From Phoronis australis (Eukaryota; Phoronida; Phoronidae): a DNA stretch of 64,000 bases. The notes under the pieces are model-generated. The model did no database searches and was not told the DNA's origin. It saw nothing but the letters and a program-made list of their open reading frames with translations. The stretch spans positions 731,136-795,135 of the forward strand of contig NMRA01000082.1 in NCBI GenBank assembly GCA_002633005.1, read 5' to 3'. Both the position numbers and the translations under genes were made by a program. The first letter of the stretch is position 1, and every line of letters starts with the position of its first letter. Below are positions 47,973 to 60,480 of this stretch, piece after piece.

Positions 47973-49120
47973 GTAAAACAACTGCAAAACTTCCTGCTCA
48001 GACACAGATGCAGTGGCCAGTCGTTGATGCGTGACAACTTCACGCGCAATGTGCATTGCCCGTATTAGGATTGAGTGCAGCGCAGTCAGTTTCTGCTAAA
48101 CTCGGGTAATAGTCAGGGGTAGGCGGACAGTCACTGAGTCTCGACTGTCCTTCCAGACCATGAAGCCTGTACAGTAAATGTAGAAGAGCTTTATACGTGT
48201 CATGATGTCATATCTACTGGCACGCGCAGTCTCACTAGTTCAAATTGGAAGGATTTGGAGACATCCACGGTCTCCTGGGTCTCTCTGTGCGCAGAATTTA
48301 ATGACATGTATGACAACGAGACGTTCATGTTTTAATCAGTGTAAGGCATACTTTGCCAAAAAAACTTCAGCGTATGTAGCCACCATGGTAGCATCGCCGT
48401 CTGAAAGGACAGTAGAGACGGTGGCACTGTCTAGGTCAGGGTTCCAGCAATTTGAGAACCATACTTCACCTCTAAAGGAAGGGCATCTAATGGGCTGCCA
48501 GAATGCTGGACACCTGTGAGTTACTATTGCCAAGATTCGGGGTAAATTTGTATAAAGTTCGGGAAAACCATAAAAAAATTGGTGACGCACACCATCAAAA
48601 CTCGGAGAAGATCAATCACCGAAATACACAGAAGATAGATTTTGTAAACTGTTCACGAGAGGAAATGGATAACTTTTCCCTCAGAATTGTCAACCTTTTC
48701 CTCTAGCTCCCCAGTAAGAAAACTGGCGGCGCAAACAATTAATGTACCATAAAATGTGATTGGAAGAATAAGTATTTTGTCAAGTTTGAAGATCAAAGAT
48801 TGGGAACATAAGTAGTAGGTGACTTCAATGGCAAAACTTTCGAAAATTTCGCTGCACATACTCAAAATTGCTACTGCATATACAGTACTTTGAAAACCAT
48901 CACCAGGAAAGTATTGGTTATGAAAATCAGTCATGTTTTTGGGAAATCTGACTATAAATAACACTTGCGTAGCCTGCATGTTATTTAAGTTCTTCAAGCA
49001 TCGACAGCCGTGAATTAAGGCTGTGATCTTGTTTTAAAATATAGGTCTTAAAACGTAACACGTAACTGTTGAAATGCTCTTGGTCGTATTTTCATAAATA
49101 TACATTTCTCTTCTGATAAG

Positions 49121-49290
49121 AGTTTCCAAAACTTAAAGACGTACCAGTGCTTATCGAGAGGACGGAGACAGCAGTCAAATTCAAGTTCAGACACTGGAAT
49201 TGGAATACGGATATTGGGGATGGTCCGCCGAACTCCTACATAGTGTTGCTACGAGATCTTTCGACAACGGGGTCGACGTGGAAACACATG
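49121..49290 (+). CDS. Gene B exon: FN3 domain, first half
   Basis: The exon lies between ttctgataag and gtaaac, 170 nt, phase 1 to 0. It reads FPKLKDVPVLIERTETAVKF, then the FRHWNW and GDGPPNSYIVLLRD elements of an FN3 domain (first strands, proline turn and the Y.V..R strand). It continues in phase 0 into the exon at 50055. The acceptor is less typical than others (pyrimidine tract catttctcttctgat). Confidence 0.72.
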
Positions 49291-50054
49291 GTAAACCGTT
49301 GTGCGATCTGTAAAACAGGTTTCTTGCGTGAAACACGAGATTGCACAAAATCACACGAGAGAAAGGCGAGAAAAAATCGGGACCTTGCTACTTATGACAA
49401 GTGGCCCTCATTGATACTTTTTACTTGTACACTGTACGTCTAATCTCCCTAAACAATATCAAATTGAAATAATCCTTCTTTGAATCGAGAACCGCTAAAG
49501 CCCGTAGAGATCTTCTCCTTTTCAAAATGATTTGTGACTTATCTACAGAGTCATGCTAAGTCATATTTTCTTTTCCAGCCATACATGTCTATCCATGCAA
49601 ACGAGATCTCAACTGTATCCAAAACGTTAATAAACTCCCATTTAGAGATTCAAGTCGAAGGTTATTCTTGAATATGCATTGTGCACACCGTCTCTCTTAC
49701 GTTTGTGAATTTGTTAATTCGTCTTTGGACAAAGTGTAGTATGTCAGGTCACCTATAAAAAGGGCCTACGGTAAACATATTGTATATCTTAGTTAAGGCA
49801 GAATACCGAAATCCGGAAAGCTGTTTTATTGATCGTTTCAACGCATTTTAATGTCAAGTCTTAATCCTTAGGTCAGATTTCACGAAACAGGCCCCATCTG
49901 TCGTGGTTTTGGTGTAAATGAATGGGGATATGTTTGTTGGTCGTTCTCTGCCTCAAGCTAAAGTGTATGTCTAAAAGTCTTCTTGATTTATTCAATGATG
50001 ATAACATTTTTAGGATTAAAATATTTTTTCAAATTCCTTTAATTTTCTTTTCAG

Positions 50055-50241
50055 AAAAACATATCCCACAAGCGTTTGACGGAACGTGAGGCAACCGGGC
50101 CATTGGAAACTGTAACGTTATCCGTTTCTAAAGAGAAGAAATACGAAGTTGGTGTTGCAACTGAGACAGAGTACTCCATTGATAGATCAAAGAAGCTCAA
50201 AAAAATTTCAGATCCGAAAAAAACTTTAAAACTTGCAGCCA
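50055..50241 (+). CDS. Gene B exon: FN3 domain, second half
   Basis: The exon lies between cttttcag and gtgagt, 187 nt, phase 0 to 1. It contains GPLETVTLSVSKEKKYEVGV and ATETEYS, the F-strand signature of FN3 (Y.V.V.A.....). The end is Lys-rich. Confidence 0.75.
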
Positions 50242-50565
50242 GTGAGTAAAACAACTTGACTGCGTGTTCCTTTCAGGCCACACTTGCGATGCTTTACCTT
50301 GGCGAAGACTGTACAAAAACGTGCTACGTGTACAGTCAAGCGTTATGAAGTCCTACTATTAATAAAGAAGTGTTGTATAGATGCGTGAGGTTTGTTATGG
50401 TCTTAAAATCTACAAAATGCCGCCCTTACTCAGAGAAGCATCGTACAATGACCTCTCGTTTTTTAACTTACATAGTGCCTGCAATTCAGCAGCTGTTGCT
50501 TTGTTTTCGTGATTCTACTGTGGATTACCTTTTTGCTAATTTGATGCCTGCAAATTCTATGGCAG

Positions 50566-50733
50566 ATTACGGAGAGTGGGGAATTTGGCAACAATGGGAA
50601 TCTTGCAGGAAAGACTTGGCGACACATGGTTTGGAGATGCGTAAGCGCCATTGCGGTGACCAGAAGCCCTCTTCAGAAGGTGACTTATGTGAAGGCAACA
50701 TGGACGAATACCGTAAATGTTCCCCCTCTAAAG
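50566..50733 (+). CDS. Gene B exon: thrombospondin type 1-like module
   Basis: The exon lies between ttctatggcag and gtgtgg, 168 nt, phase 1 to 1, 56 residues. It has YGEWGIWQQWESC, then EMRKRHCGDQ and GDLCEGNMDEYRKC, matching the W..W..W..C, R.R.C and C.G....E.R.C pattern of TSP1 repeats. Only four cysteines are present where TSP1 normally has six; the CSxxCG part is replaced by CRKDLATHG. Trp/Arg layering and C-mannosylation of WxxW are known for the family. The donor is weak. Confidence 0.72.
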
Positions 50734-52142
50734 GTGTGGCTTTTTTAAGAAAATAAACTTGGATTTTGGACGCACTTTGTCCCAAGGGGTGTCATAGTGC
50801 GTGACATCAATATCACCGATTATGAATAAGCCAATTACTTGGTACTAACTATCAATTGTTAACATTTCACACGTCGTGAAGAAATGCCGTTAGGTAGAAA
50901 ATAAAGCAACAGCTCAAGTATTTGACGAAAAATGTTTGTATGATGACGTGTCTCCAATTTCAAGACCAATGCTCCTATGAAAAGAGGCAGTGGTACATGT
51001 ACATGTGCATTTATGTAGAAATAGGGTTCCACGATACTTGTTAATATCAAGGTATCACGTGATTACAGGTTACGTAATGAGTATTGGTCTGTCTCAGTGA
51101 TCACTAAGCAGTGCACGTGCTTGTACATGATTCACTCGACTTTTCCACAACTTTTGCATTTTTTTTAAATTTGAACAACTTTGTTTTCCAGTATATTATA
51201 CTCTTACTGAGGACTGTGCGCTAACCTTTACATCCGGCATTTATGAGATTATAAAAAGTATCTGAACGTAAACTGTTTTCTGTTTTTGCACTGTCCATTT
51301 TCAAAGTCGTTAGAGGGCTTACCTGTCCAGGTCAATAGTTTTCTAACGGAAGACGAACTTTCACCCGTACCTGTAACGCAGGGTTCATGAAATAACTATT
51401 GCCAAAGCAAACAACAGACTCTTGGTATATCACATTGATTTACGCGTTTGAGCAAATGGTATTCAGTTTGAAATTTACTGCATAATAAGCAATTCTGTGA
51501 GCATATTCAAATTATTTTGAAGTTATTTTAAAATCAAAAGTGGTTACGATCAAAATGATCAAATTATTTTAATAAAATGAATCCTCTCATTACCGCCGTC
51601 TTACTTGGAACGCGCCCCTGTGCACCATGTTACTAGTTCACGACGCGCTGTAACGTGATCACATGAGACGTCAAGATTCATTACATATTTCGATTAACAT
51701 TACGTACCTGAGGCGCAAATTATAAACTAAAAGTTCTGGATACTCTCGTCCATTTCCCCCAGGCAAAGCGGGACTCCCTGGCAGTCAGTCAGCGACCATA
51801 GATTACAGGCAACGTCATGTATAATTTCGTTGAATTCTCGAGTCAGGACTTTGATGATGCATAAGGGAAAAGACGTTGGCACCGGGCAAACTTGAAGGAT
51901 TGAATTATATCTTCCGAAAGGAGCACACACGGAACAAGCCCATATGGTATCTAGGTGGCGTTTCTTTATTTTCGGTCATCNCCCCTTCCCCATCTGTGCT
52001 AACAACACATTTAGGCATAAAGATGATTGCGTTTGTAGTGACTATTTGCACAAGGGAAGCGCAGGGACGCTGATGGTATTGAGAAATTATACGATTATGC
52101 TTGGCTTGAAATATAATAAAATGTCTTGCATGATCACACCAG
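50734..52142 (+). other. Intron
   Basis: No exon recognised. A TACATGTACATGTG run is at 50994-51007. A single N at 51981 marks a contig join. Confidence 0.45.
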
Positions 52143-52292
52143 GTATGGCGACAGTCAAAAAGAGAATCCAAGGACCAACCCCCACATTGCGCATGACACA
52201 TAGGGAAGCGGTGGCAATACAGTTTATACATCCGGCAATACGTTCCGACGAACTGACTCCGGATGTTTATGAGGTCGAATATCGAGAGGCAA
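52143..52292 (+). CDS. Gene B exon: FN3 domain, first half (copy in unit 1)
   Basis: Acceptor gatcacaccag, donor gtttga, 150 nt, phase 1 to 1. It reads GPTPTLRMTHREAVAIQFIH, then the ELTPDVYEVEYREA segment, with the proline start and Y.V.YR strand of FN3. An alternative acceptor at 52154 keeps the same frame. The donor is weak. It is the same exon as 54164-54313. Confidence 0.62.
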
Positions 52293-52598
52293 GTTTGATT
52301 TCATTGTACAGAAGAGAAAATTAAACCACACAAGACATCAGTGTAAAAGAGGTAGTGTTGCTTGAAACGATGGGTTCGTGCACTAGATTAGTGTCTCGAA
52401 CATTGAAATATCAAATGGGGATTATAACGTTTATTTTTGCGTTTATGTGGTCCTGTCGAGCTTAGCTCGTACTGCTTTCAAGCTGTCGTGGTTTACCATT
52501 GGTATATGACAAATTCCATGCCTATAAGTTAAAGGCAGTGTTCTAATTAATAAGGATGTGTTATCCTTAAGCACTCACAATTTGCACATACGTTACAG

Positions 52599-52733
52599 GT
52601 CCAGAGGACGTACTTACGTTGGCTGCTGGCCGGGGTCATCCGTTTCAGGCCCTTGCAAAATTAAGTTACGGGTCTGTGAACGAGATATTTCTTTGTGCCC
52701 GTTTCATGAATGCCAGTTATTATTTTCTGCAGG
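52599..52733 (+). CDS. Gene B exon: FN3 domain, second half (copy in unit 1)
   Basis: Acceptor acgttacag, donor gtggag, 135 nt, phase 1 to 1, 45 residues. GSVNEIFLCARFMNASYYFL aligns with GKVYEVTVFAAYHFGG of the exon at 60560, the F-strand region of FN3. Phase 1 at both joins agrees with the preceding exon. Another frame is also open here, with six cysteines, so the frame choice rests on the FN3 alignment and splice phase. Confidence 0.5.
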
Positions 52734-54163
52734 GTGGAGTATCATAAGGGGCTGGGAAGCTATAGCCGCCTACATTTTGCAGTGCTGTACCGCCCATGTC
52801 TCAGACAGTAAATATATTTGCACTGACTTAGGAATGCTGATTGGAATAACAAGGTACTCTCTATGTGTCCTTCCCTCACACACGTGACCAAGTACAACTC
52901 ATAGAGCGGTCATCTCATTAACTGAAGCACTAATTTGGATATTTGACTGGCATTCGGGTCGCTGCTAATTGTTATACATAAAGGTCGTCATTAGGTTAAA
53001 ATTGGAGCCTACAAGATGGCAGACGATTCTGTTTGTGTGTTTTAGATTGATGTAAATGAAAAAGAGGCGAAATAAAACCGGCTAATAACGTTTACGGCTC
53101 CCTAAATATCCCGAGTGAGTTTGCCATATTAGCAAACCCATGAGATATTCCCTTATTTTTCTGACTGATGTCCATTTAAAAAATCCGACTGACCTTCAAC
53201 TCTGATTGAGCTAAGTATGGTTACGCGCTTATTTCTTCCGATCAACATGAATGTTACACACAGCTGGTAAAAAGCGTTTTTTACTGCAAACTCAGAAACA
53301 ACGTGGCACTGTGACAGATCATTTCAAAGTTTCACTTCGTGTTCTGATGAGGGATTCTTCCGAAATTTCATTGGTATTTTAACAGATCTTCTTAACAGCT
53401 TTATGAACTGTAGTAGATAATTCAACCCCTTACCAGTGTTTGTAGATGTAAATGTGTAACTCCAGCATTATTGTAGATATCGTACTCCAGTTGCACATCG
53501 AATATCAATCTAAACATTCCAAAATAAAAATCGCTTGAAAACATTTATCTTCAGAAAAAAATACAGTGATTATAACTGTTCAGAAATCAAGCCCTTCAAA
53601 GAGGTTATTCACTCGAAGATTCGACATTTTACTTGCCACTATTACTTGTTTCATTGTCACCTAGCGGCGAATGTGAAACTAAAGCATTCACTTGTCTCAT
53701 TGGCTGGTATTCGTGTCATTTATTATAACACGACGCCATTAGGTCAAAATCTACAAGATGGCTGACGCTTTGGTTCGTCTTTGGTGGAGAGAGATAAAGA
53801 GATTTGAAAAATAACTGAGTAAGACCATTTACAGGTTTATTGTTCCCTAAATATTGTAAGGGATTTCATATTGTTTAGTGCAAGCACACACAACAGATAT
53901 TATCCAACATTCATAAATTTGTGAAATAATAACTTAACGAATCATCAAGTATGTTTGACATGAGTTATTGGCTATATGATCTTTGGAATCTCTTTCTTTC
54001 GNCCCCTTCCCCATCTGTGCTAACAACACATTTAGACATAAAGATGATTGCGTTTGTAGTGACTATTTGCACAAGGGAAGCGCAGGGACGCTGATGGCAT
54101 TGAGAAATTATACCATTATGCTTGGCTTGAAATATAATAAAATGTCTTGCATGATCACACCAG

Positions 54164-54313
54164 GTATGGCGACAGTCAAAAAGAGAATTCAAGGACCCAC
54201 CCCCACATTGCGCATGACACATCGCGAAGCGGTGGCAATACAGTTTATACATCCGGCAATACGTTCCGACGAACTGACTCCGGATGTTTATGAGGTTGAA
54301 TATCGAGAGGCAA
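54164..54313 (+). CDS. Gene B exon: FN3 first half (copy in unit 2)
   Basis: Same splice sites, length and phase as 52143-52292. The few base differences are silent or nearly so. It should be counted once if the duplication is artefactual. Confidence 0.62.
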
Positions 54314-54621
54314 GTTTGATTTCATTGTACAGAAGAGAAAATTAAACCACACAAGACATCTGTGTAAAAGAGGTAGTGTCGCTTGAAACGATGGGTTCGT
54401 GCACTAAATTAGTGTCTCGAACATTGAAATATCAAATGGGGATTATTATACGTTTATTTTTGCGTTTATGTGGTCCTGTCGCGCTTAGCTCGTACTGCTT
54501 TCAAGCTGTCGTGGTTTACCATTGGTATATAACAAATTCCATGTCTATATGTTAAAAGCAGTGTTCTAATTAATAAGGATATGTTATCCTTAAGCACTCA
54601 CAATTTGCACATACGTTACAG

Positions 54622-54756
54622 GTCCAGTGGACGTACTTACGTTGGCTGCTGGCCGGGGTCATCCGTTTCAGGCCCTTGCAAAATTAAGTTACGGGTCTGT
54701 GAACGAGACATTTCTTTGTGTCCGTTTCATGAATGCCAATTATTATTTTCTGCAGG
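54622..54756 (+). CDS. Gene B exon: FN3 second half (copy in unit 2)
   Basis: Counterpart of 52599-52733 with changes such as I-to-T and A-to-V in the NEIFLCARF stretch and S-to-N in FMNAS. The alternative downstream donor of unit 1 (gtatca) is absent here, which favours the donor at 54757. Confidence 0.5.
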
Positions 54757-56261
54757 GTGGAGGATCATAAGGGGTTGGGAAGCTATAGCCGCCTACATTT
54801 TGCAGTGCTGTACCGCCCATGTCTCAGACAGTACATGTAAATATATTTGCACTGACTTAGGAATGCTGATTGGAATAGGAAGGTACTCTCTATGTTTCCT
54901 TCCCTCACACATGTGACCAAGTACAACTCATAGAGCGGTCATCTCATTAACTGAAGCACTAATTTGGATATTTGACTGGCATTCGGGTCTCTGCTAATTG
55001 TTATACATAAAGGTCGTCATTAGGTTAAAATTGGAGCCTACAAGATGGCAGACGATTCTGTTTGTGTGTTTTAGATTCATGTAAATGAAAAAAGAGGCGA
55101 AATAAAACCGTCTAATAGCGTTTACGGCTCCCTAAATATCCCGAGTGAGTTTGCCATATTAGCAAACCCATGAGAAATTCTGACTCATGTCCATTTAAAA
55201 AAATCCGACTGACCTTCAACACTGATTGAGCTATGGTTACGCGCTTATTTCTTCCGATCAACATGAATGTTACACACAGCTGGTAAAAAGCGTTTTTTAC
55301 TGCGAACTCAGAAACAACGTGGCACTGTGACAGATCATTTCAAAGTTTCACTTCGTGTTCTGATGAGGGATTCTTCCAAAATTTCATTGGTATTTTAACA
55401 GGTCTTCTTAACAGCTTTATGAACTGTAGTCAACCCCTTACCAGTGTTTGTAAAATGTAAATGTATAACTCCAGCATTATTGTAGATATCGTACTCCAGT
55501 TGCACATCAAATATCAATCTAAACATTCCAAAATAAAAATCGCGTGAAAACTTTTATCGTCAGAAAGATACAGGGATTATAACTGTTCAGAAATCAAGCC
55601 CTTCAAAGAGGTAATTCACTCGAAGATTCGACATTTTACTTGCCACTATTGCTTGTTTCATTGTCACCTAGCGGCAAACGTGTAAACTAAAGCATTCACT
55701 TGTCTCATTGGCTGGTATTCGTGTCATTTATTATAACACGACGCCATTAGGTCAAAATCTACAAGATGGCTGACGCTTTGGTTCGTCTTTGGTGGAGAGA
55801 GATAAAGAGATTTGAAAAATAACTGAGAAAGACCATTTACAGGTTTATTGTTCCCTAAATATTTTAAGGGATTTTATATTGTTTAGTGCAAGCACACACA
55901 ACAGATATTATCCAACATTCATAAATTTGTGAAATAATAACTTAACGAATCATCAAGTATGTTTGACATGAGTTATTGGCTATATGATCTTTGGAATCTC
56001 TTTCTTTCGAGACTTTACGTTCTCAAGCCATTTCACATTTTCCAAAGGTTGTTCTCCCCGTGATTGGATCCTGGTACCGTATCTGCGACTTCCCTTTACA
56101 GACCATTCCTAATTTATGCTAGTCTCGGCAACTTGCAAAGACGCTCGCCTTGGGGGTCATTACCGGAACGGGAAACACGTAAAGATAACCACCACGCCGA
56201 CACTTCTGATTTCCTGATTTTGGCATTTGAGAACTTGGATGTTTGTCGCATAAGCTAATTC

Positions 56262-56426
56262 CTGTATGTACGTGTGTGTACACGTATGAATGTAGGCTTG
56301 TGTACATCAGGAAATACATACCGATACACACACCCACACAAGCACACCCGCTGACGCATACACACAAACACGCACACACACACGCACACACGCGTGCGCG
56401 TGCACACATACACACACACACATGAA
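56262..56426 (+). repeat. (CA)n-rich microsatellite
   Basis: Interrupted CA/TG-rich tract with CACACACGCACAC cores, GCGTGCGCG and flanking GTATG motifs. Confidence 0.9.
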
Positions 56427-56519
56427 TGTGCATGCATCTATGCACAGCACATTCCTACTGTATTTAGTCCACTGCCTTTTCAGCTTCATTTCAATACCCT
56501 GTACTAGGTTGCATATCCA

Positions 56520-56999
56520 CCTAAGGTGGCGAGGATGCGGCAAAGAAGGATGTTAACATCCTTGTTGCTGCAAAGGCCGGTATCCTGCTCTAACAGAGGG
56601 AGAGGTTAGTCGCCTCAAAAACGAAATTAAGGCGGCTACAGTATGTCGAAAAGCCGACATACATGTTCTTGTGGTGTTGAGTCATCGCGTCTTAACAAAG
56701 GTATGCTGCGTATAAGCTGCGCCGATGCTGCTACATTTGAGTATCTCAAGCAGGAGTGTCAGAAATTGCTGAGGCAGACGCAAGGTATGCCTACCATGTA
56801 ATCGGTCCAGGGACCTCCCCCCGGTGCATAAGGCCGTCTGTCATGTCTCGGTTGACATTGCAGTCAGCAAGATGGAATTTCCATCCTCCTTGATATCAGC
56901 AAGTAGCCAGTGTCACTTCAGTTTGTGAGAACATACCAAGTGCACAGTACAAGGATCTAAGCTTCGAGATTGCCATTGAGGAATTTGACTGGCTAGTGC
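56520..56999 (+). mobile_element. LINE-like sequence left of the Kolobok insertion
   Basis: Coding-like but broken sequence (EVSRLKNEIKAA, later FEIAIEEFDWLV). If the inserted element and one TTAA are ignored, the frame EEFDWLVLK runs on into ALEWKPCSALS at 58745, suggesting that both sides are one older element. Assignment to the LINE at 58749 is inference. Confidence 0.4.
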
Positions 57000-57003
57000 T
57001 TAA

Positions 57004-58744
57004 AGGAGCATGCCACCCACAAAACAACCTATTTTGTATCAATTTAGATCGAGTTGTTCTACTCGATAACGGCACGTTCGGTTGCGTTACCTGACACTTG
57101 ACGGCTGACGGAAGTGTTCAAATTATCCAATGGCGTCATTGGTTTCAAACGCAGTCTGTTCTACAGTTCACAACACGGGTTAGTGGTGTCAGTTTATCCC
57201 TTGAATTCATAACACAAATAAATCATCAAACTTCGATGTCAAACCCTTAAAAATACACCGAGTTCTTATCAAAACGTGTTGTTTTATTTCGCTGTTACGG
57301 ATTTACATGTATTGGTATTTGGACACACCGTAGCCTACAAAGTTCGGCAGGCTAATTTACCAAGGTCCGTAGCAGGAGTTTGGGGTCTGTTCAGAGATAA
57401 ATTCGAAGTATTTTTTCCGTGGAATTCAGACAGGAGAACCTAGACCTGTTTTGTGACTTGTGATTTTTTGAGTTCTAAACACAAAACGCTTGTTATCCCG
57501 GCCAAATGAGTGGCTCGGAACCCGATCAGGCCCGCCGCGGCCGGACTGACTCGTTATTAGCGGCCAGTAGCTCAGAACCCGATCAGGCCCGTCGCGGCCA
57601 GACTGAAGACATCACGAATATAAACCAGCCAAAGTTGGAAACTAAACTTCCAGTCAAGAAAATAATATACTAGTAAGCCAAAAAAATAATGTGCACGTGA
57701 TTAGGTTGGTGAATTAGCCACGAAACTGCAAATGTACTTACTCGTCGGGGGCCGCGACTTCAGGTTCCCCTTTGGCCACAGAACCGTCAGGGCAGATGTT
57801 GTGCATTGGCAATCATTATTTGAATAATGTATAGGTAAATAAAGAAGATTCCCCTAACACCTGGCCGTGGGATATAAAAACGAGTTGATGTTTCACAACA
57901 GTTTCTGTCAGCAAACACTGCATTAGCATGCGCTCACACAGCCTCGGTGTCCAGTCAATTAGTTGTATCGCACCTAAAGCCGTTAACGCAGTGATTTATT
58001 CATTGCTAGATTCTTTTTTTTTGCTAGATTCTTAAATCATTGCACTCACTATCATTCCCAAGGCATAACAAATTGTATCTAATGAGACAGGGTTTGTTTC
58101 AAATTTATTTAAGTATTGGTTATAGTGAGAATAATTTATTTTGAAATTTTGAAACAGAACGCTCAGTAATAAACGTCAACACGGCAACTCGCAATCCCGA
58201 CTAAGACAAGAACTCATCCGACGAAGACTTTGCAGGGGGATTGTGAAGTTTCACAGGCTATCATTTCGAACCGGAATACAGTGATGAAGAAATACTTGAG
58301 AGGCGCCGTGAAGAAGCTCAGGCAAAGGAACATATGGATAGTTATTTGGTAAGCCGGCATTCGTCAGACTGTCAGTCTCTCGACGACTACAGGCCAAAGA
58401 CACGGAGATGTTTCACGGCCTCATACTTTCTATCTACGGCGTACTTTTCATTCTTCACTACCGCGAGAAACTGTCTAAGCATTTCGGACTCTCGAGGAAA
58501 TCAAAAAAAAGAATATACCCGCTTTCCTTGCAGCTGCATAGTTCGGACAAACAGGAACGATGTATTGCAACATAGCGGCATTCACTCTGCAAATGAACCA
58601 CTGATGTCGCTCCGTCCTTTCTCACCTTCCTCACAGGTTAACGCAACACCTCTAGGCAAGGTAAGGTCGACCGTATCGGAGGCGATGTGGATATAGACCA
58701 AGTAAGACGGTAACAAGACTTATTACATCGGGTGACATTCTCCT
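57004..58744 (-). mobile_element. Kolobok-like DNA transposon, copy B (TTAA target duplication)
   Basis: Flanked by TTAA at 57000-57003 and 58745-58748. Ends are AGGAGCATGCCACCC on the left and GGGTGACATTCTCC on the right. The reverse complement follows copy A (35849-37557) along its whole length. It carries a more decayed THAP remnant at about 58375-58564 (minus strand; YIVPVCPNY, KAGIFFF) and the tandem unit of about 58 bp at 57490-57605. Confidence 0.75.
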
Positions 58745-58748
58745 TTAA

Positions 58749-60480
58749 GGCACTGGAATGGAAGCCTTGCTCCGCTCTTTCCAGGGTTGTTTATAGGATG
58801 AAGACCAAGACGGCGAAGCCTGCAAGTGTTAGGGTTGATGTACCCGCCAAGGCCAATAGGCCTTCTGCGGTGGTCGAGTCAGCCCCGGAAACAGAAACAC
58901 CAAGTTTATCGATGTGGAAGAAGGCGACAAGGCTGCCAAACATCGTGTGGTGGCCAAAGTAGTCATTCCTGGCCTCCGTCTAGTTGTGGTAACAGGTGAT
59001 CAGTCGCTTGCTGATGTCACAACCATTGTCGACCACACTGCAATATTTGCAGTGTCGCGAGATTTTTAGTGAGTGAGCGTACTGATGGCATACTAGCACG
59101 CTTAAAGATGAAGAGCAGCTGGTATTTTCCTAGTATAATTATGCTGCATTTTCTGATGGGGGTGAACTTAAAATTTGGCTGATAAAGCTGCATCATGCCA
59201 ACAATCGATATCTTCTTCTTCAGCAAACTCTGAATAAATATATTTGCTCTTTGTTTTTGATTCAAGAGGAATACTGCAAGGGAAACACCGTTTTTCATGT
59301 TCGTAGAAATGCCAAATCATACACAACACGACTTGACATCAGTTTGAGGCGAAGTCCAGCAGTTTTGGTATCCATAGCCATATCGTCAGTACCACTGCTA
59401 AACTTCTGTGACATGCCTGTAGCATGTCGCCTTACTGGTCAAATGGACTTGTCCGCACTGTTTGGTGTGTTTCGGCATCCATGCTGGGAGACTCAGTTGA
59501 GGAACATCCAAGTGAGATGGTACAGCACATTATACAACATTGCAGCAACAAAGGCATTCCATTGGTATTTGGCCTCTATGCTTACGCACATCATAACTTG
59601 TGGAACAGTACAGACACAAACTCGAGAGTTGAATCTCTGCTAGTGTTCATTGTCACCACCCAACTAAGTATTTGCAATACATTCCACGAATCTACTTTTG
59701 TTGTTCAGAATCGCCAAGAGATCCTAGATCTTTTTGGATGGTATACCTGCAGCAGATCTGGTGAAGAACGGCTCTCCCCTTCTACACAGTGACATCAGAA
59801 ATGCTGATTAGCATATCTTCAATGAAGAATGTTCAAACTCACGTGATAACTTGAACCGTGGAACTTTCACTGATGTTGATTCGCTGCCAAATAATGTCAC
59901 AGCTGTTCCAACTAATGTACAATGTTCCCTGTCCAATGAAGAATGCGAGGCTTACTGGTGAACATAATTACCAGTTATAGTGGACCAATGAGATCGCCTC
60001 TCTTCAGAAGAAGGCAAGGAAAGCCCATCGGGTTGCACAGCGTGCAGACACTGAAAAGTACCTGGACGGTAACTTTCAGACTAACAGAGTCTTCACGTCT
60101 GTTACAGGTAGGGCAAAAAGAAGCTCGTTGAGAATTTTTTGCCCGCATTCTTCAAATCTGTCACCAACAACAACAAGACTGGAGGGACAAAACTGCTCAG
60201 TTGGACACTGGCCAACGAAAAGACGGTTCACACATTAGTTAACCTGGAGAAACTCTCAGGGCCATGTTGGATAAACACTATCCCGGTAGTGTGATTCCTG
60301 GTCATCAAACTACATTACCTGATGGGCAAACAGGACTTTCTTGATGAGATCGTTACTACTCAATCTTAAAGTGGCCCTCATGTCCTTTAAACCATGTAAG
60401 AGCCCTGGGAAAGACATGGTATTCCCTAAGATGCTACAGGAAGCAGGAACCTACCTTTTCCAAATCCTGTCTTTAAACCA
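58749..60480 (+). mobile_element. Non-LTR retrotransposon (LINE) fragment
   Basis: Between 59500 and 59760 one frame reads GIPLVFGLYAYAHHNLWNST, then the ESLLVFIVTTQLSICNTF and FVVQNRQEILDLF segments. This is the apurinic-endonuclease end of LINE ORF2 (AHH.LW.S.D.N.R, then CN....TFV...R.E.LD). Near 60380-60450 SFKPCKSPGKDMVFPKMLQE matches the start of the reverse transcriptase (F.P.KSPG.D...P.L). It has stops and frameshifts and ends before the catalytic box. The style is Jockey/CR1-like; exact clade undetermined. Confidence 0.72.

Larger units (their letters stand above)
51982..54001 (+). repeat. 2-kb tandem duplication, unit 1 (probable redundant haplotig)
   Basis: Bounded by single Ns at 51981 and 54002. 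The whole unit, exons and introns, recurs at 54003-56008 with scattered substitutions and small indels, offset about 2,021 bp. The 40 bases before the N at 54002 match 55969-56008, after which unit 2 continues into unique sequence. This is what an unmerged second haplotype inserted by a scaffolder looks like. Confidence 0.8.
54003..56008 (+). repeat. 2-kb tandem duplication, unit 2
   Basis: See unit 1. This unit is continuous with unique sequence on its right (gagactttacgttctc), so it is the one more likely to be in its true place. Confidence 0.8.

Noticed and set aside
52558-52887. 109-codon alternative frame over the second FN3 half-exon, with six cysteines
   Set aside because: The phase-1 frame aligns with an FN3 F-strand region and fits the splice phases better; the alternative lacks a known pattern, though I cannot exclude it.
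56119-56543. Cys/Val-rich minus-strand open frames
   Set aside because: Translation of the CA microsatellite.
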